A stretch of DNA of 64,000 nucleotides from positions 124,001-188,000 of the forward strand of contig CABYWQ010000001.1 in the NCBI GenBank assembly GCA_902522775.1. Direction: 5' to 3'. Of this stretch, positions 8,674 to 17,991 are shown in pieces (position 1 is the stretch's first letter; every line of letters begins with the position of its first letter). A model generated the notes under the pieces. It was not told the DNA's origin. It saw nothing but the letters and a program-made list of their open reading frames with translations, and ran no database searches. A program made the position numbers and the translations under genes. Source of the DNA: Eutrophosalina sp902522775. Its GTDB lineage: Bacteria; Bacteroidota; Bacteroidia; Flavobacteriales; Flavobacteriaceae.

Positions 8674-10335
8674 ATGTGCGGAATAGTTTGTGCTCTAAAT
8701 AAAAAAGAAGATTCTTCAGTACTTAGAAATAAAGTGCTTGAAATGTCTAAAAAATTAAGACACAGAGGACCTGATTGGAGTGGTATCTACTGCGATGAAA
8801 ATGTTGTTCTTGCTCACGAAAGATTAGCAATAGTTGATCCTAAGTCCGGAAAACAGCCTTTATTTAGTAAAGATGAAAGATATATTTTAGCTGCTAATGG
8901 AGAAATTTATAATCATAAAGATTTAAGAAATCTTACAAAAAATTTTGAATATCAAACAAATTCTGATTGTGAGGTAATAATTTCATTGTTTGAAAAATAC
9001 AGAGACAAATTCATTGATAAAATGAATGGTATTTTTGGTTTTGTTATTTATGATAAAAAAGAAAATGAGTTTTTTATTGCCAGAGATCACATGGGTATAA
9101 TACCATTGTATATTGGATGGGATAAAAATAAAATTTTTTATGTAGCATCTGAGCTAAAAGCGTTAGAAGGTACATGTGAAAAAATTGAAGTTTTCCCCCC
9201 TGGACAATACATGTCTAGTAAAGATTTCAAATATAAAAAGTGGTATACTAGGGACTGGACAGATTTTGAAAATATAAAAGAAAACAAAACTAATTTGAAT
9301 GATTTAAAAGTAGGTTTAGAACAAGCTGTTCGACGTCAACTAATGAGTGATGTTCCCTACGGAGTTCTTTTATCTGGTGGATTAGATTCTTCAATTACAT
9401 CAGCATTAGCAAAAAAGTTTTCTAAAAAAAGAATTGAAAATAATGAAAAGTCAGAAGCTTGGTATCCCCAGTTACATTCATTTTCTGTGGGTCTAAAGGG
9501 TTCCCCAGATTTAAAAGCTGCTAAATTAGTTTCTGAACATATTGGATCTATTCATCATGAAGTAATATTTACAGTACAAGAAGGTCTAGATGCTATAAAA
9601 GATGTAATATTTCATATTGAAACATATGATGTTACAACCGTCAGAGCATCAACTCCAATGTATTTAATGGCAAGAATGATTAAATCTATGGGAATTAAAA
9701 TGGTTTTATCTGGTGAAGGAGCTGATGAGCTTTTTGGAGGATACCTCTATTTTCACAAAGCACCAAATCCCAAGGAATTTCATAAAGAGACCGTAAGAAA
9801 GCTTGAAAAGCTATATCAATATGATTGTTTAAGAGCAAATAAATCTTTAGCTGCTTGGGGTATAGAGGGTCGAGTTCCTTTCTTAGATAAAGAATTTATT
9901 GATATTGCAATGAAAATTAACCCTGCTGATAAGATGATTACTAATGAAAGAATGGAAAAATGGGTTGTTAGAAAATCTTTTGAAGACTATCTTCCTTGTG
10001 AAGTAGCTTGGAGGCAAAAAGAACAATTCAGTGATGGCGTTGGCTATAGTTGGATTGATAGTTTAAAAGAATTAGTCGAAAATGAAGTTTCTGACAATAT
10101 GTTTAAAAATGCCTCAAATAGGTTTCCTTTTCAAACTCCTCAAAATAAAGAAGAATATTTTTACAGATCGATTTTTGAATCTCATTTTCCATCACAAGCG
10201 TCTGCAGAAACTGTTCCATCAGTTCCATCTGTTGCTTGTAGTACTCCCATTGCGCTGGAATGGGATAAATCCTTTAAAAATCTTAATGATCCATCTGGAA
10301 GATCTATTCTAAATATACACAAAGATTCTTATTAA
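8674..10335 (+). CDS. asnB: Asparagine synthetase B, glutamine-hydrolysing
   Basis: A 553-residue enzyme, almost the same length as E. coli AsnB. Cys2 (MCGIVCAL) is the N-terminal nucleophile of the glutaminase domain, followed by RHRGPDWSG and ANGEIYNH. The synthetase domain begins near residue 210 with the pyrophosphatase loop LLSGGLDSS, and further on has VLSGEGADELFGGYLYF. It makes asparagine from aspartate, ATP and glutamine in the cytoplasm. It stands alone, divergent from ftsE and followed by gyrB with its own promoter. Confidence 0.97.
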   Translation: MCGIVCALNKKEDSSVLRNKVLEMSKKLRHRGPDWSGIYCDENVVLAHERLAIVDPKSGKQPLFSKDERYILAANGEIYNHKDLRNLTKNFEYQTNSDCEVIISLFEKYRDKFIDKMNGIFGFVIYDKKENEFFIARDHMGIIPLYIGWDKNKIFYVASELKALEGTCEKIEVFPPGQYMSSKDFKYKKWYTRDWTDFENIKENKTNLNDLKVGLEQAVRRQLMSDVPYGVLLSGGLDSSITSALAKKFSKKRIENNEKSEAWYPQLHSFSVGLKGSPDLKAAKLVSEHIGSIHHEVIFTVQEGLDAIKDVIFHIETYDVTTVRASTPMYLMARMIKSMGIKMVLSGEGADELFGGYLYFHKAPNPKEFHKETVRKLEKLYQYDCLRANKSLAAWGIEGRVPFLDKEFIDIAMKINPADKMITNERMEKWVVRKSFEDYLPCEVAWRQKEQFSDGVGYSWIDSLKELVENEVSDNMFKNASNRFPFQTPQNKEEYFYRSIFESHFPSQASAETVPSVPSVACSTPIALEWDKSFKNLNDPSGRSILNIHKDSY

Positions 10336-10410
10336 ATAATTATAATAAGATTGTTAATAACTTAAGTGTATTCATCTCTGTTAAACAGCTCTTTTTTTAG
10401 CGTTTTAAAG

Positions 10411-10418
10411 TATATTTG
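10411..10418 (+). promoter_or_regulatory. Candidate -7 promoter box of gyrB
   Basis: TATATTTG is a perfect TAnnTTTG box 29 bases before the gyrB ATG. The upstream element is weak (T-rich stretch at 10391-10398), so only the -7 box is marked. Confidence 0.5.
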
Positions 10419-10447
10419 TATATATACAACTAATTCAAAAAAAATCA

Positions 10448-12382
10448 ATGAGTAAAGAGCAAAATCAGCAATATTCTGCAGACAGTATACAGGCCCTGGA
10501 GGGTATGGAGCATGTCAGAAAAAGACCTTCTATGTACATTGGCGATGTTGGTGTTAGAGGTCTTCATCATTTAGTTTATGAAGTTGTTGATAATTCTATT
10601 GACGAAGCCATGGCTGGTCATTGTACAACAATTTCAGTCATAATAAATGAAGATGATTCTATCACTGTTGAGGATGATGGTAGAGGAATCCCTGTTGGAA
10701 TCCATCAAAAAGAAGGTGTATCAGCTCTCGAAGTCGTAATGACAAAAATTGGAGCAGGAGGTAAGTTTGATAAAGATTCTTATAAAGTCTCAGGTGGTTT
10801 ACACGGTGTTGGTGTTTCTGTTGTTAATGCACTCTCTGATCATTTGACAGCTGTTGTTCACAGAGATGGTAAAGTTTGGCAACAAGAATATGAAAAAGGT
10901 AACACCCTGTATTCTGTCAAAGAAGTTGGAAAGACTAATAAAACAGGAACTATAATAACATTTAAACCAGATCTTTCAATTTTCAAAGACGTAGAAAAAT
11001 ATAATTATGAAACTCTTTCTAACAGAATGAGGGAGTTGTCATTTTTGAATAAAGGTATTCATGTATCATTAACTGATAAAAGAAAAAAAGTTGATGGCAA
11101 CTTTTTAAATGAAAAATTTCATTCTGAGGAAGGTTTAAAAGAGTTTATAAAATTTTTGGATGAGAATCGTGAACCTTTAATACCTGAAGTAATTGCTATT
11201 GAAGGAGAAAAAAATAATATCCCTGTGGAAATTGCAATGATTTATAACTCTTCTTTTAATGAAAATATTCATTCATATGTGAATAATATAAATACACATG
11301 AGGGCGGAACACATCTTTCAGGTTTTAGAAGAGGTTTAACTTCGACTTTAAAGAAATATGCTGATTCATCAGGTTTATTGGATAAAGTTAAAGTTGAGAT
11401 TGCAGGTGATGATTTTAGAGAAGGTTTAACTGCAATAATATCTGTTAAAGTTGCTGAACCGCAATTTGAAGGTCAGACTAAAACTAAATTGGGTAATAAA
11501 GAAGTCAATTCTGCTGTATCCCAAGCTGTTTCTGAGATGTTAGAAAATTACTTAGAAGAACACCCAAGTGAAGCAAAAATAATAGTAGATAAAGTTGTCC
11601 TTGCAGCCCAAGCTAGACACGCAGCACGGAAAGCGAGAGAGATGGTTCAAAGGAAAACAGTAATGGGTGGTGGAGGTTTACCTGGAAAGCTGTCAGATTG
11701 TTCAGAACAAGATCCAACAATGTGTGAAATATTTTTAGTTGAGGGTGATTCTGCAGGCGGTACTGCCAAACAAGGTCGTGATAGAAATTTTCAAGCTATT
11801 CTTCCACTTAGAGGAAAGATTCTTAACGTTGAGAAAGCTATGCAACATAAAGTTTTTGAAAATCAAGAAATAATTAATATTTACACCGCCCTGGGTGTTA
11901 CCGTGGGAACCGAGGAGGATAGTAAAGCTTTAAATCTTGAAAAATTAAGGTATCATAAAATTGTTATTATGTGTGATGCTGACGTTGATGGTAGTCACAT
12001 TTCAACATTAATTTTAACATTTTTCTTTAGATACATGAGAGAATTAGTTGAAAATGGCCATGTCTATATTGCTACACCCCCACTATATCTTGTAAAGAGA
12101 GGAAGTAAAAAAGAATATGCTTGGAATGATATTGACAGAGATAAATTACTCGAATCTTTTGGTAATGGTGCTTCAATTCAGAGATATAAAGGTTTGGGCG
12201 AGATGAATGCAATCCAACTTTGGGATACAACGATGAATCCTGAATCAAGAACATTTCGTAAAGTTACAATTGAGAATGCAGGAGAAGCAGATAGAGTATT
12301 TTCAATGTTAATGGGTGAAGATGTTCCACCAAGAAGAGATTTTATTGAAAAAAACGCTACATATGCAAATATCGATGCATAA
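10448..12382 (+). CDS. gyrB: DNA gyrase subunit B
   Basis: A 644-residue type IIA topoisomerase subunit. The GHKL ATPase domain is marked by YEVVDNSIDEA (about 44-54), DDGRGIP and GGLHGVGVSVVNAL; the transducer follows; the TOPRIM domain has EGDSAGG (432-438) and DADVDGSH (510-517); the C-terminal domain carries QRYKGLGEMN. GyrA is not in the window. The gene is 11 bases upstream of mdh and probably cotranscribed with it. The short length is the form without the insert found in some Proteobacteria. Confidence 0.98.
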   Translation: MSKEQNQQYSADSIQALEGMEHVRKRPSMYIGDVGVRGLHHLVYEVVDNSIDEAMAGHCTTISVIINEDDSITVEDDGRGIPVGIHQKEGVSALEVVMTKIGAGGKFDKDSYKVSGGLHGVGVSVVNALSDHLTAVVHRDGKVWQQEYEKGNTLYSVKEVGKTNKTGTIITFKPDLSIFKDVEKYNYETLSNRMRELSFLNKGIHVSLTDKRKKVDGNFLNEKFHSEEGLKEFIKFLDENREPLIPEVIAIEGEKNNIPVEIAMIYNSSFNENIHSYVNNINTHEGGTHLSGFRRGLTSTLKKYADSSGLLDKVKVEIAGDDFREGLTAIISVKVAEPQFEGQTKTKLGNKEVNSAVSQAVSEMLENYLEEHPSEAKIIVDKVVLAAQARHAARKAREMVQRKTVMGGGGLPGKLSDCSEQDPTMCEIFLVEGDSAGGTAKQGRDRNFQAILPLRGKILNVEKAMQHKVFENQEIINIYTALGVTVGTEEDSKALNLEKLRYHKIVIMCDADVDGSHISTLILTFFFRYMRELVENGHVYIATPPLYLVKRGSKKEYAWNDIDRDKLLESFGNGASIQRYKGLGEMNAIQLWDTTMNPESRTFRKVTIENAGEADRVFSMLMGEDVPPRRDFIEKNATYANIDA

Positions 12383-12393
12383 ATAATAATAAT

Positions 12394-13326
12394 ATGAAAG
12401 TAACTATTGTAGGTGCAGGAAATGTAGGAGCAACTGCTGCTGATGTTATTGCTTCCAAATCAATTGTAAGTGAGGTTGTTTTGTTAGATATTAAAGAAGG
12501 TTTCGCAGAAGGTAAGGCTCTAGACATTATGCAAACTTCAAATACTAAAGGTTTTAATACTAGAGTAGTTGGTGTAACTTCAGATTATTCAAAAACTTCA
12601 AATTCTAACGTTGTTGTTATTACTTCAGGAATGCCTAGAAAGCCAGGGATGTCACGCGAGGAATTAGTTGGTATTAATGCAAAAATAGTGAAAGATGTAA
12701 CAAAAAATATTTTAATTCACAGTGAAAATCCTGTGATAATAGTTGTTTCAAATCCAATGGATACAATGACTTACCTTACTTTAAAATCCTCTGGTTTAAA
12801 TAAAAAAAGAATTATTGGTATGGGTGGTGCTCTTGACAGTTCAAGGTTTAAAACCTATATATCATTAGCAATCAATAAGCCAGCAAATGATATTCAGGGC
12901 ATGGTAATCGGAGGTCACGGTGATACTACGATGATACCTTTAAAAAGATTTGCTAAATACAATGGACTACCCTTAACTGATTTCATAAGTGAAAAGAATA
13001 TTGAAGAAGTAGTAAAATCAACCATGGTTGGAGGAGCTACATTAACTAAGCTGTTAGGAACATCAGCGTGGTACGCGCCTGGTTCTTCAGTTGCATATGT
13101 CGTTGATTCAATCATAAATGATCATAAAAGAATAATTCCTAGTTCAGTCTATTTAGATGGAGAATATGGATTTTCAGATATCTGTATTGGTGTGCCCTGC
13201 GTAATAGGTAAAAATGGTATTGAAGAAATTATTTCACTTAATTTAAATAACGAGGAAAAATTACTTTTATCAAACAGTGTAGATGCAGTCAAATCGATGA
13301 ATGAGTCTCTCAGCGATCATATCTGA
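12394..13326 (+). CDS. mdh: Malate dehydrogenase (LDH-like type)
   Basis: A 310-residue NAD-dependent enzyme that interconverts malate and oxaloacetate in the TCA cycle. The Rossmann motif GAGNVGAT is at residues 7-14, with Asp of LLDIKEG binding the NAD ribose. TSGMPRKPGMSREEL is the substrate-binding loop with its Arg residues; VVSNPMDTMTY and the active-site His in VIGGHGDTTM follow. This matches the tetrameric LDH-like malate dehydrogenases of Bacteroidota. It follows gyrB by 11 bases. Confidence 0.96.
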   Translation: MKVTIVGAGNVGATAADVIASKSIVSEVVLLDIKEGFAEGKALDIMQTSNTKGFNTRVVGVTSDYSKTSNSNVVVITSGMPRKPGMSREELVGINAKIVKDVTKNILIHSENPVIIVVSNPMDTMTYLTLKSSGLNKKRIIGMGGALDSSRFKTYISLAINKPANDIQGMVIGGHGDTTMIPLKRFAKYNGLPLTDFISEKNIEEVVKSTMVGGATLTKLLGTSAWYAPGSSVAYVVDSIINDHKRIIPSSVYLDGEYGFSDICIGVPCVIGKNGIEEIISLNLNNEEKLLLSNSVDAVKSMNESLSDHI

Positions 13327-13347
13327 TATTATATAACTAATCATTAT

Positions 13348-13378
13348 TTTGTTTGTGATGTTCTAAATCATATATTTG
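13348..13378 (+). promoter_or_regulatory. Bacteroidota-type promoter of secDF
   Basis: TTTG (13348-13351), 19 bases, then TATATTTG (13371-13378) is a full match to the TTTG-N19-TAnnTTTG consensus. Transcription would start near 13385, about 13 bases before the secDF ATG. Confidence 0.65.
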
Positions 13379-13397
13379 CTAGCCAAAAAAATCAATT

Positions 13398-16340
13398 ATG
13401 CATAAAAATGGTCTTGTAAAATTTATAGCAATTATTTTTACGTTGATAAGTATTCTTCAAATCTCGTACACATATGTTGTTAGTAAAGTTGAAAAAGATT
13501 CTGAAAATTATGCAATATCACAAATTGATCCTGAAGATATTGATTTCACAATCAAAAGAGATCAGGCTCAAAGATCATATCTTGATTCTGTTTCAGATAT
13601 TTCTATTTTTGGTTTCACTACTTATAGAGGGGCAAAAGCTAAGGAATTAAATAAGGGTTTGGATTTGAAAGGTGGAATTAATGTTATTCTACAAATATCA
13701 GTCAAAGATATTTTAAAAGGTTTAGCTGAAAATACTAATGATGCATCATTCAACATGGCTATTGATAAAGCTGATGAAATGCAAAAAAGCTCTAATGATA
13801 CTTATGTTGAGTTATTTTTCTTGGCATTCGAGGATCTTGATTTGAGTAAATTAGCTTCACCTGATATTTTTGCCAATAGAACTCTGAGTGATGAAATCAA
13901 CTTTGAGATGAGTGACAATGAAGTGAAGCCAATCATTAGAAGAAAAATTGATGAATCCATAACCTCTGCATTTGAAGTTTTGAGAAAACGGATTGATAAA
14001 TTTGGTGTAACTCAACCAAATATTCAACGACTTGGTAATTCAGGTCGTATACTTGTTGAATTACCCGGTGCAAAGGATGTTGATAGGGTTAAAAAACTTT
14101 TACAAAGCACAGCTCAGTTAGAGTTTTGGACTACTGAAAAAAATCAAGATTTTTTTACTTTTCTTTCTCAAGCAAACAAGGTAATAATTGATTCTCAAAA
14201 AAATGAAACTGATGATAATAAAATTAACAATCAATCTTCTGAAATTGATGATTTACTTGCAGATGTTGAAGTTAAATCTGACTCATTAAGTCTTCAAAAA
14301 AATCCTCTTTTAGATTTGATTGTAGGTACTGGATTTCAAGGCGGTCCCGTTTTAGCTCAGTTTAATTTTAAAGATAAAGCTTTAATTGACTCATATTTAA
14401 ATGACCCCAGAGTTAGACAACTTTTACCCTCATCAAAAAGATATACAAAATTCTTGTGGGGTATCCCAGATCCTGAAACAAATATTATTGATCTATACAT
14501 ACTTAAATCAAATAGAAATGATCTACCGCCGTTAAGTGGAAGTGTTGTTATCGATGCTGCTCAATCTTATGATCAATTTGGCAATGCTGCAGTCACGATG
14601 CAAATGAATAGCAAGGGCGCTAAAGTTTGGGAGGATTTAACAGACCAAGCATATAAAAACTCAAACAACATTGCCATTGTGTTGGATGAAATAGTTTATT
14701 CAGCTCCAGGCGTTACTAGTGGCCCAATATCAGGTGGAAGATCTGAAATATCAGGAAATTTTACTTTGAATGAGGCTATAGATTTAGCTAATGTACTTAG
14801 AGCTGGTAAATTGCCAGCTTCTGCTGATATAATTCAGTCAGAAATTGTGGGACCATCTCTAGGAAAAGAGTCTATCAATAAAGGTGTCAATTCATTTTTA
14901 ATAGCTCTATTATTAGTTCTTGCTTGGATGATTTTTTATTATGGTCGAGCTGGTTTATATGCTGATGTTGCTTTAGTTCTTAATATAGTTTTAATATTTG
15001 GTTTTCTTTCAGGTTTAGGAGCAGTTTTAACTCTTCCTGGTATTGCGGGTATTGTACTAACTATTGGAATGTCCGTTGATGCTAATGTCTTAATTTTTGA
15101 AAGAGTTAGAGAAGAATTGTACAGAGAAAAGGGCTTAAAACAGGCTGTATCTGATGGTTTTAGTAATGCATTGTCCTCTATTTTAGATGCTAATATCACT
15201 ACAGGTCTAACTGCATTAATTTTATTTATTTTTGGTTCTGGTCCAATTAAAGGTTTTGCAACTACACTTTTAATTGGAATTATAACATCTTTATTTACTG
15301 CAATTTTTATCACTAGAATGTTAGTAGAAAGACATATCTCATTAAATAAAGAATTATTTTTCTCTTCTTCACTTACTAAAAATTTATTCAGGAATTTATC
15401 GATCACATTTTTATCTAAAAGAAAAGTTTCATATGTTTTTTCAGGAACATTGATTTTTATTGCTCTTTTCTCATTATTCACAAATGGTTTAAATCAAGGT
15501 GTTGATTTTGTTGGTGGAAGATCATATGTTGTAAGGTTTGCAGAACCTGTTCCACAACAAGAAATTCAAAGTAAATTGGTTGCGACTCTAGGTAATGCTG
15601 AAATAAAAACATTTGGGGCTGAAAATCAGTTAAAAATTACATCTAATTATAAGGTCGATGAAACATCAACCTCAGTAGATGATGAAATCCATCAAATTTT
15701 ATTTTCTAATCTTTCTGAATATATTGGTGAAACCAATATTGATGATTTTATTAATGGAAGCGAGGAAAAACAAGTTGGTATTATGTCATCTTTTGGTGTT
15801 GGACCGACGATTGCTGATGATATTAAAAAGAATTCATTCCTAGCTGTTTTTGGTTCTTTAATTATAGTTTTTCTTTACATATTATTTAGGTTCAAGAATT
15901 GGCAGTTTTCATTAGGCGCAGTATCTGCGGTTTTTCATGATGTTATGGTTGTTCTTGGCATATTCTCTATAACTTATACTTTTATGCCATTTGATATGGA
16001 AATAAATCAAGCATTTATTGCTGCTATATTAACAGTTATTGGTTATTCATTAAATGATACAGTTGTTGTTTTTGATAGAATTAGAGAATATAGAAATATA
16101 AATAAATCTTGGGAAGCAAATAAGATTGTAAATACCGCTTTAAACAGTACCCTAAGTAGAACCTTAAATACATCGTTTACCACATTGGTTGTTCTTGTTT
16201 CAATTTTTCTTTTTGGTGGAGAATCAATTAGAGGGTTTATGTTTGCTTTAATTATTGGTGTTATGGTTGGTACATACTCATCGGTATTTGTAGCTACACC
16301 TATTATGTTTGATACTTTAAAGAAGAAATTTATTTCTTAA
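13398..16340 (+). CDS. secDF: Protein translocase SecDF, fused
   Basis: A 980-residue fusion of SecD and SecF, the proton-driven accessory complex that completes protein export through SecYEG. The SecD half has an N-terminal membrane segment, the motif LDLKGGINVILQ, a large periplasmic region (to about 490) and the membrane block with GMSVDANVLIFERVREEL. The SecF half starts near 670 with VDFVGGRSYVV and ends with YSLNDTVVVFDRIREY. A polar insert rich in Asp, Asn and Ser (about 255-300) lies in the periplasmic part. A fused form is usual in Bacteroidota. It overlaps the convergent murQ by 11 bases. Confidence 0.97.
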   Translation: MHKNGLVKFIAIIFTLISILQISYTYVVSKVEKDSENYAISQIDPEDIDFTIKRDQAQRSYLDSVSDISIFGFTTYRGAKAKELNKGLDLKGGINVILQISVKDILKGLAENTNDASFNMAIDKADEMQKSSNDTYVELFFLAFEDLDLSKLASPDIFANRTLSDEINFEMSDNEVKPIIRRKIDESITSAFEVLRKRIDKFGVTQPNIQRLGNSGRILVELPGAKDVDRVKKLLQSTAQLEFWTTEKNQDFFTFLSQANKVIIDSQKNETDDNKINNQSSEIDDLLADVEVKSDSLSLQKNPLLDLIVGTGFQGGPVLAQFNFKDKALIDSYLNDPRVRQLLPSSKRYTKFLWGIPDPETNIIDLYILKSNRNDLPPLSGSVVIDAAQSYDQFGNAAVTMQMNSKGAKVWEDLTDQAYKNSNNIAIVLDEIVYSAPGVTSGPISGGRSEISGNFTLNEAIDLANVLRAGKLPASADIIQSEIVGPSLGKESINKGVNSFLIALLLVLAWMIFYYGRAGLYADVALVLNIVLIFGFLSGLGAVLTLPGIAGIVLTIGMSVDANVLIFERVREELYREKGLKQAVSDGFSNALSSILDANITTGLTALILFIFGSGPIKGFATTLLIGIITSLFTAIFITRMLVERHISLNKELFFSSSLTKNLFRNLSITFLSKRKVSYVFSGTLIFIALFSLFTNGLNQGVDFVGGRSYVVRFAEPVPQQEIQSKLVATLGNAEIKTFGAENQLKITSNYKVDETSTSVDDEIHQILFSNLSEYIGETNIDDFINGSEEKQVGIMSSFGVGPTIADDIKKNSFLAVFGSLIIVFLYILFRFKNWQFSLGAVSAVFHDVMVVLGIFSITYTFMPFDMEINQAFIAAILTVIGYSLNDTVVVFDRIREYRNINKSWEANKIVNTALNSTLSRTLNTSFTTLVVLVSIFLFGGESIRGFMFALIIGVMVGTYSSVFVATPIMFDTLKKKFIS

Positions 16341-17142
16341 AGTTTTTTAGAGACGATCTTACACTTTTATTAATATCAAGTAATTTTTTTGCTTCTTTTT
16401 TTGATATTTTTAGTTTATTAATTAGCATTTTCTGAGCTCTCTCAACCAGTTTATTATTTGATAATTGCATATCTACCATCTTATTATCTAAAACTTTTCC
16501 TAATCTTATCATAAGTGTTGTAGATATCATATTTAAAACTATTTTTTGTGCGGTTCCAGATTTCATTCTAGTACTTCCTGTAATGAATTCAGGTCCAACG
16601 ACAATTTCTACAGGTATTTCACATACTTTAGAAAGAGGTGAGTTAGGGTTGCAAGTCAAACATCCGGTTAGAATTCCCTCTGATTTACATTTTTTAATAG
16701 TAGACACTACATATGGTGTTGTTCCAGATGCAGCGATTCCTATTACAGAGTCATTTTTATTTATATTAAATTTTTTTAAATCATACCATCCTTGTGTTAA
16801 GCTGTCTTCTGCAAACTCTTGAGATTTTCTGATAGCATTATCACCACCGGCGATAATGCCGATAACAAGATTTTCAGAGACACCAAAAGTTGGTGGACAT
16901 TCAGATGCATCTAAAATACCCAACCTACCACTTGTACCTGCACCTAAATAAAAAAGTCGACCTCCTTTTTTCATTTGATTTTCTATACTTTCAATAAGTC
17001 TTTTGATGTCATACAGCTTTTCTTCAACTGCATAGGCAACAATCTTATCTTCACTATTAATTAATTCAATAATATCAGCAACTGATTTTTTTTCTAAATC
17101 ATTATGATTAGATGATTGCTCTGTTATTTTATTAAAATTCAT
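16330..17142 (-). CDS. murQ: N-acetylmuramic acid 6-phosphate etherase
   Basis: A 270-residue SIS-domain enzyme that cleaves the lactyl ether of MurNAc-6-phosphate during peptidoglycan recycling. The signature FYLGAGTSGRLGILDASECP (about 65-84) and GSTRMKSGTAQK are plain. It is slightly shorter than the E. coli enzyme (298 residues) but covers the whole fold. No murP or anmK is close by. The 39-base gap after the DUF4249 gene allows readthrough only in the other direction, because murQ is downstream on the minus strand. Confidence 0.93.
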   Translation of the reverse strand: MNFNKITEQSSNHNDLEKKSVADIIELINSEDKIVAYAVEEKLYDIKRLIESIENQMKKGGRLFYLGAGTSGRLGILDASECPPTFGVSENLVIGIIAGGDNAIRKSQEFAEDSLTQGWYDLKKFNINKNDSVIGIAASGTTPYVVSTIKKCKSEGILTGCLTCNPNSPLSKVCEIPVEIVVGPEFITGSTRMKSGTAQKIVLNMISTTLMIRLGKVLDNKMVDMQLSNNKLVERAQKMLINKLKISKKEAKKLLDINKSVRSSLKNFKK

Positions 17143-17181
17143 GATATTGTTAATAACAAAATAAATAAATAAAAGCTCAAA

Positions 17182-17991
17182 CTAGTTAACATTTATATCC
17201 TTTAGTGTAAAACTATCGTATTCACTAACGTTAAAATAACCAAATGGATTTAGACTATCATTATTTACACAGTAAATATTTCCTTTAATTGATGTAGGTG
17301 GTGCAGCGAATGGTCCATTTTGTGTGTTTGTTTGAATTATAATTTGAATTATAAATTTAAAATATTGAAAATCAATACCTTCCATTTTTATTTCTAATTC
17401 ATTATTTTGAATTTTATTTTTATTGATAAAATATGAAAATGTAAAATTATTACCTTCAATATAAATATCATCAGCAGGTTGTAAATTACCTTTGCCAAAT
17501 TCGAACAAATAATAGTTATCGTCATTTTCAATGTCCTTGAAAGAAGTAACAATCTCAATTTCATCATTATTAAGAGATTTTCTTTGCCCCTGTTTTACAT
17601 TACCAATTGGAGGAGATCTTCGCAAAATATTTTTACTTTGATAATGATTATTTTCGTGATATATATTTAATTGATAATCTGAGCTTTTTGATATATTTTC
17701 AATTTCGATATAGTATTGATTTTCTTTTGAAAAGTTTAGTTCATATTCAAAACCAGATTCAATTTCTTTTATAATCACTTCAGCATCTTCAATGAAGGTA
17801 ATTTCTTCATCAAAGTAACTTGTTGTTTTACTTATAGTAACTTGAGCAAAACCATTTTTACTATTTATATGTTTATTTATTTTTGCATCAACAACAATTC
17901 TTTTTTCGGTAAATTCTAGATCTAAATCAATCACCTTTTCACACCCAGATAAAATAAAAACTAATAATATAAAAACTAAGTTTCTTCTCAT
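17182..17991 (-). CDS. DUF4249-family lipoprotein
   Basis: A 269-residue protein with a lipoprotein signal (LSGC at residues 14-17) followed by the family-typical EKVIDLDLE. The remainder is beta-rich, with no catalytic motif. DUF4249 proteins in Bacteroidota are regularly encoded directly after a TonB-dependent receptor, as here, where the start overlaps the receptor stop by one base. It is probably a surface-exposed accessory to the receptor; the ligand is unknown. Confidence 0.8.
   Translation of the reverse strand: MRRNLVFILLVFILSGCEKVIDLDLEFTEKRIVVDAKINKHINSKNGFAQVTISKTTSYFDEEITFIEDAEVIIKEIESGFEYELNFSKENQYYIEIENISKSSDYQLNIYHENNHYQSKNILRRSPPIGNVKQGQRKSLNNDEIEIVTSFKDIENDDNYYLFEFGKGNLQPADDIYIEGNNFTFSYFINKNKIQNNELEIKMEGIDFQYFKFIIQIIIQTNTQNGPFAAPPTSIKGNIYCVNNDSLNPFGYFNVSEYDSFTLKDINVN

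Noticed and set aside
14939..15481. 180-codon open frame on the minus strand inside secDF
   Set aside because: It lies wholly within the conserved SecD/SecF membrane region and its translation resembles no family; it is an antisense shadow of secDF codon use.
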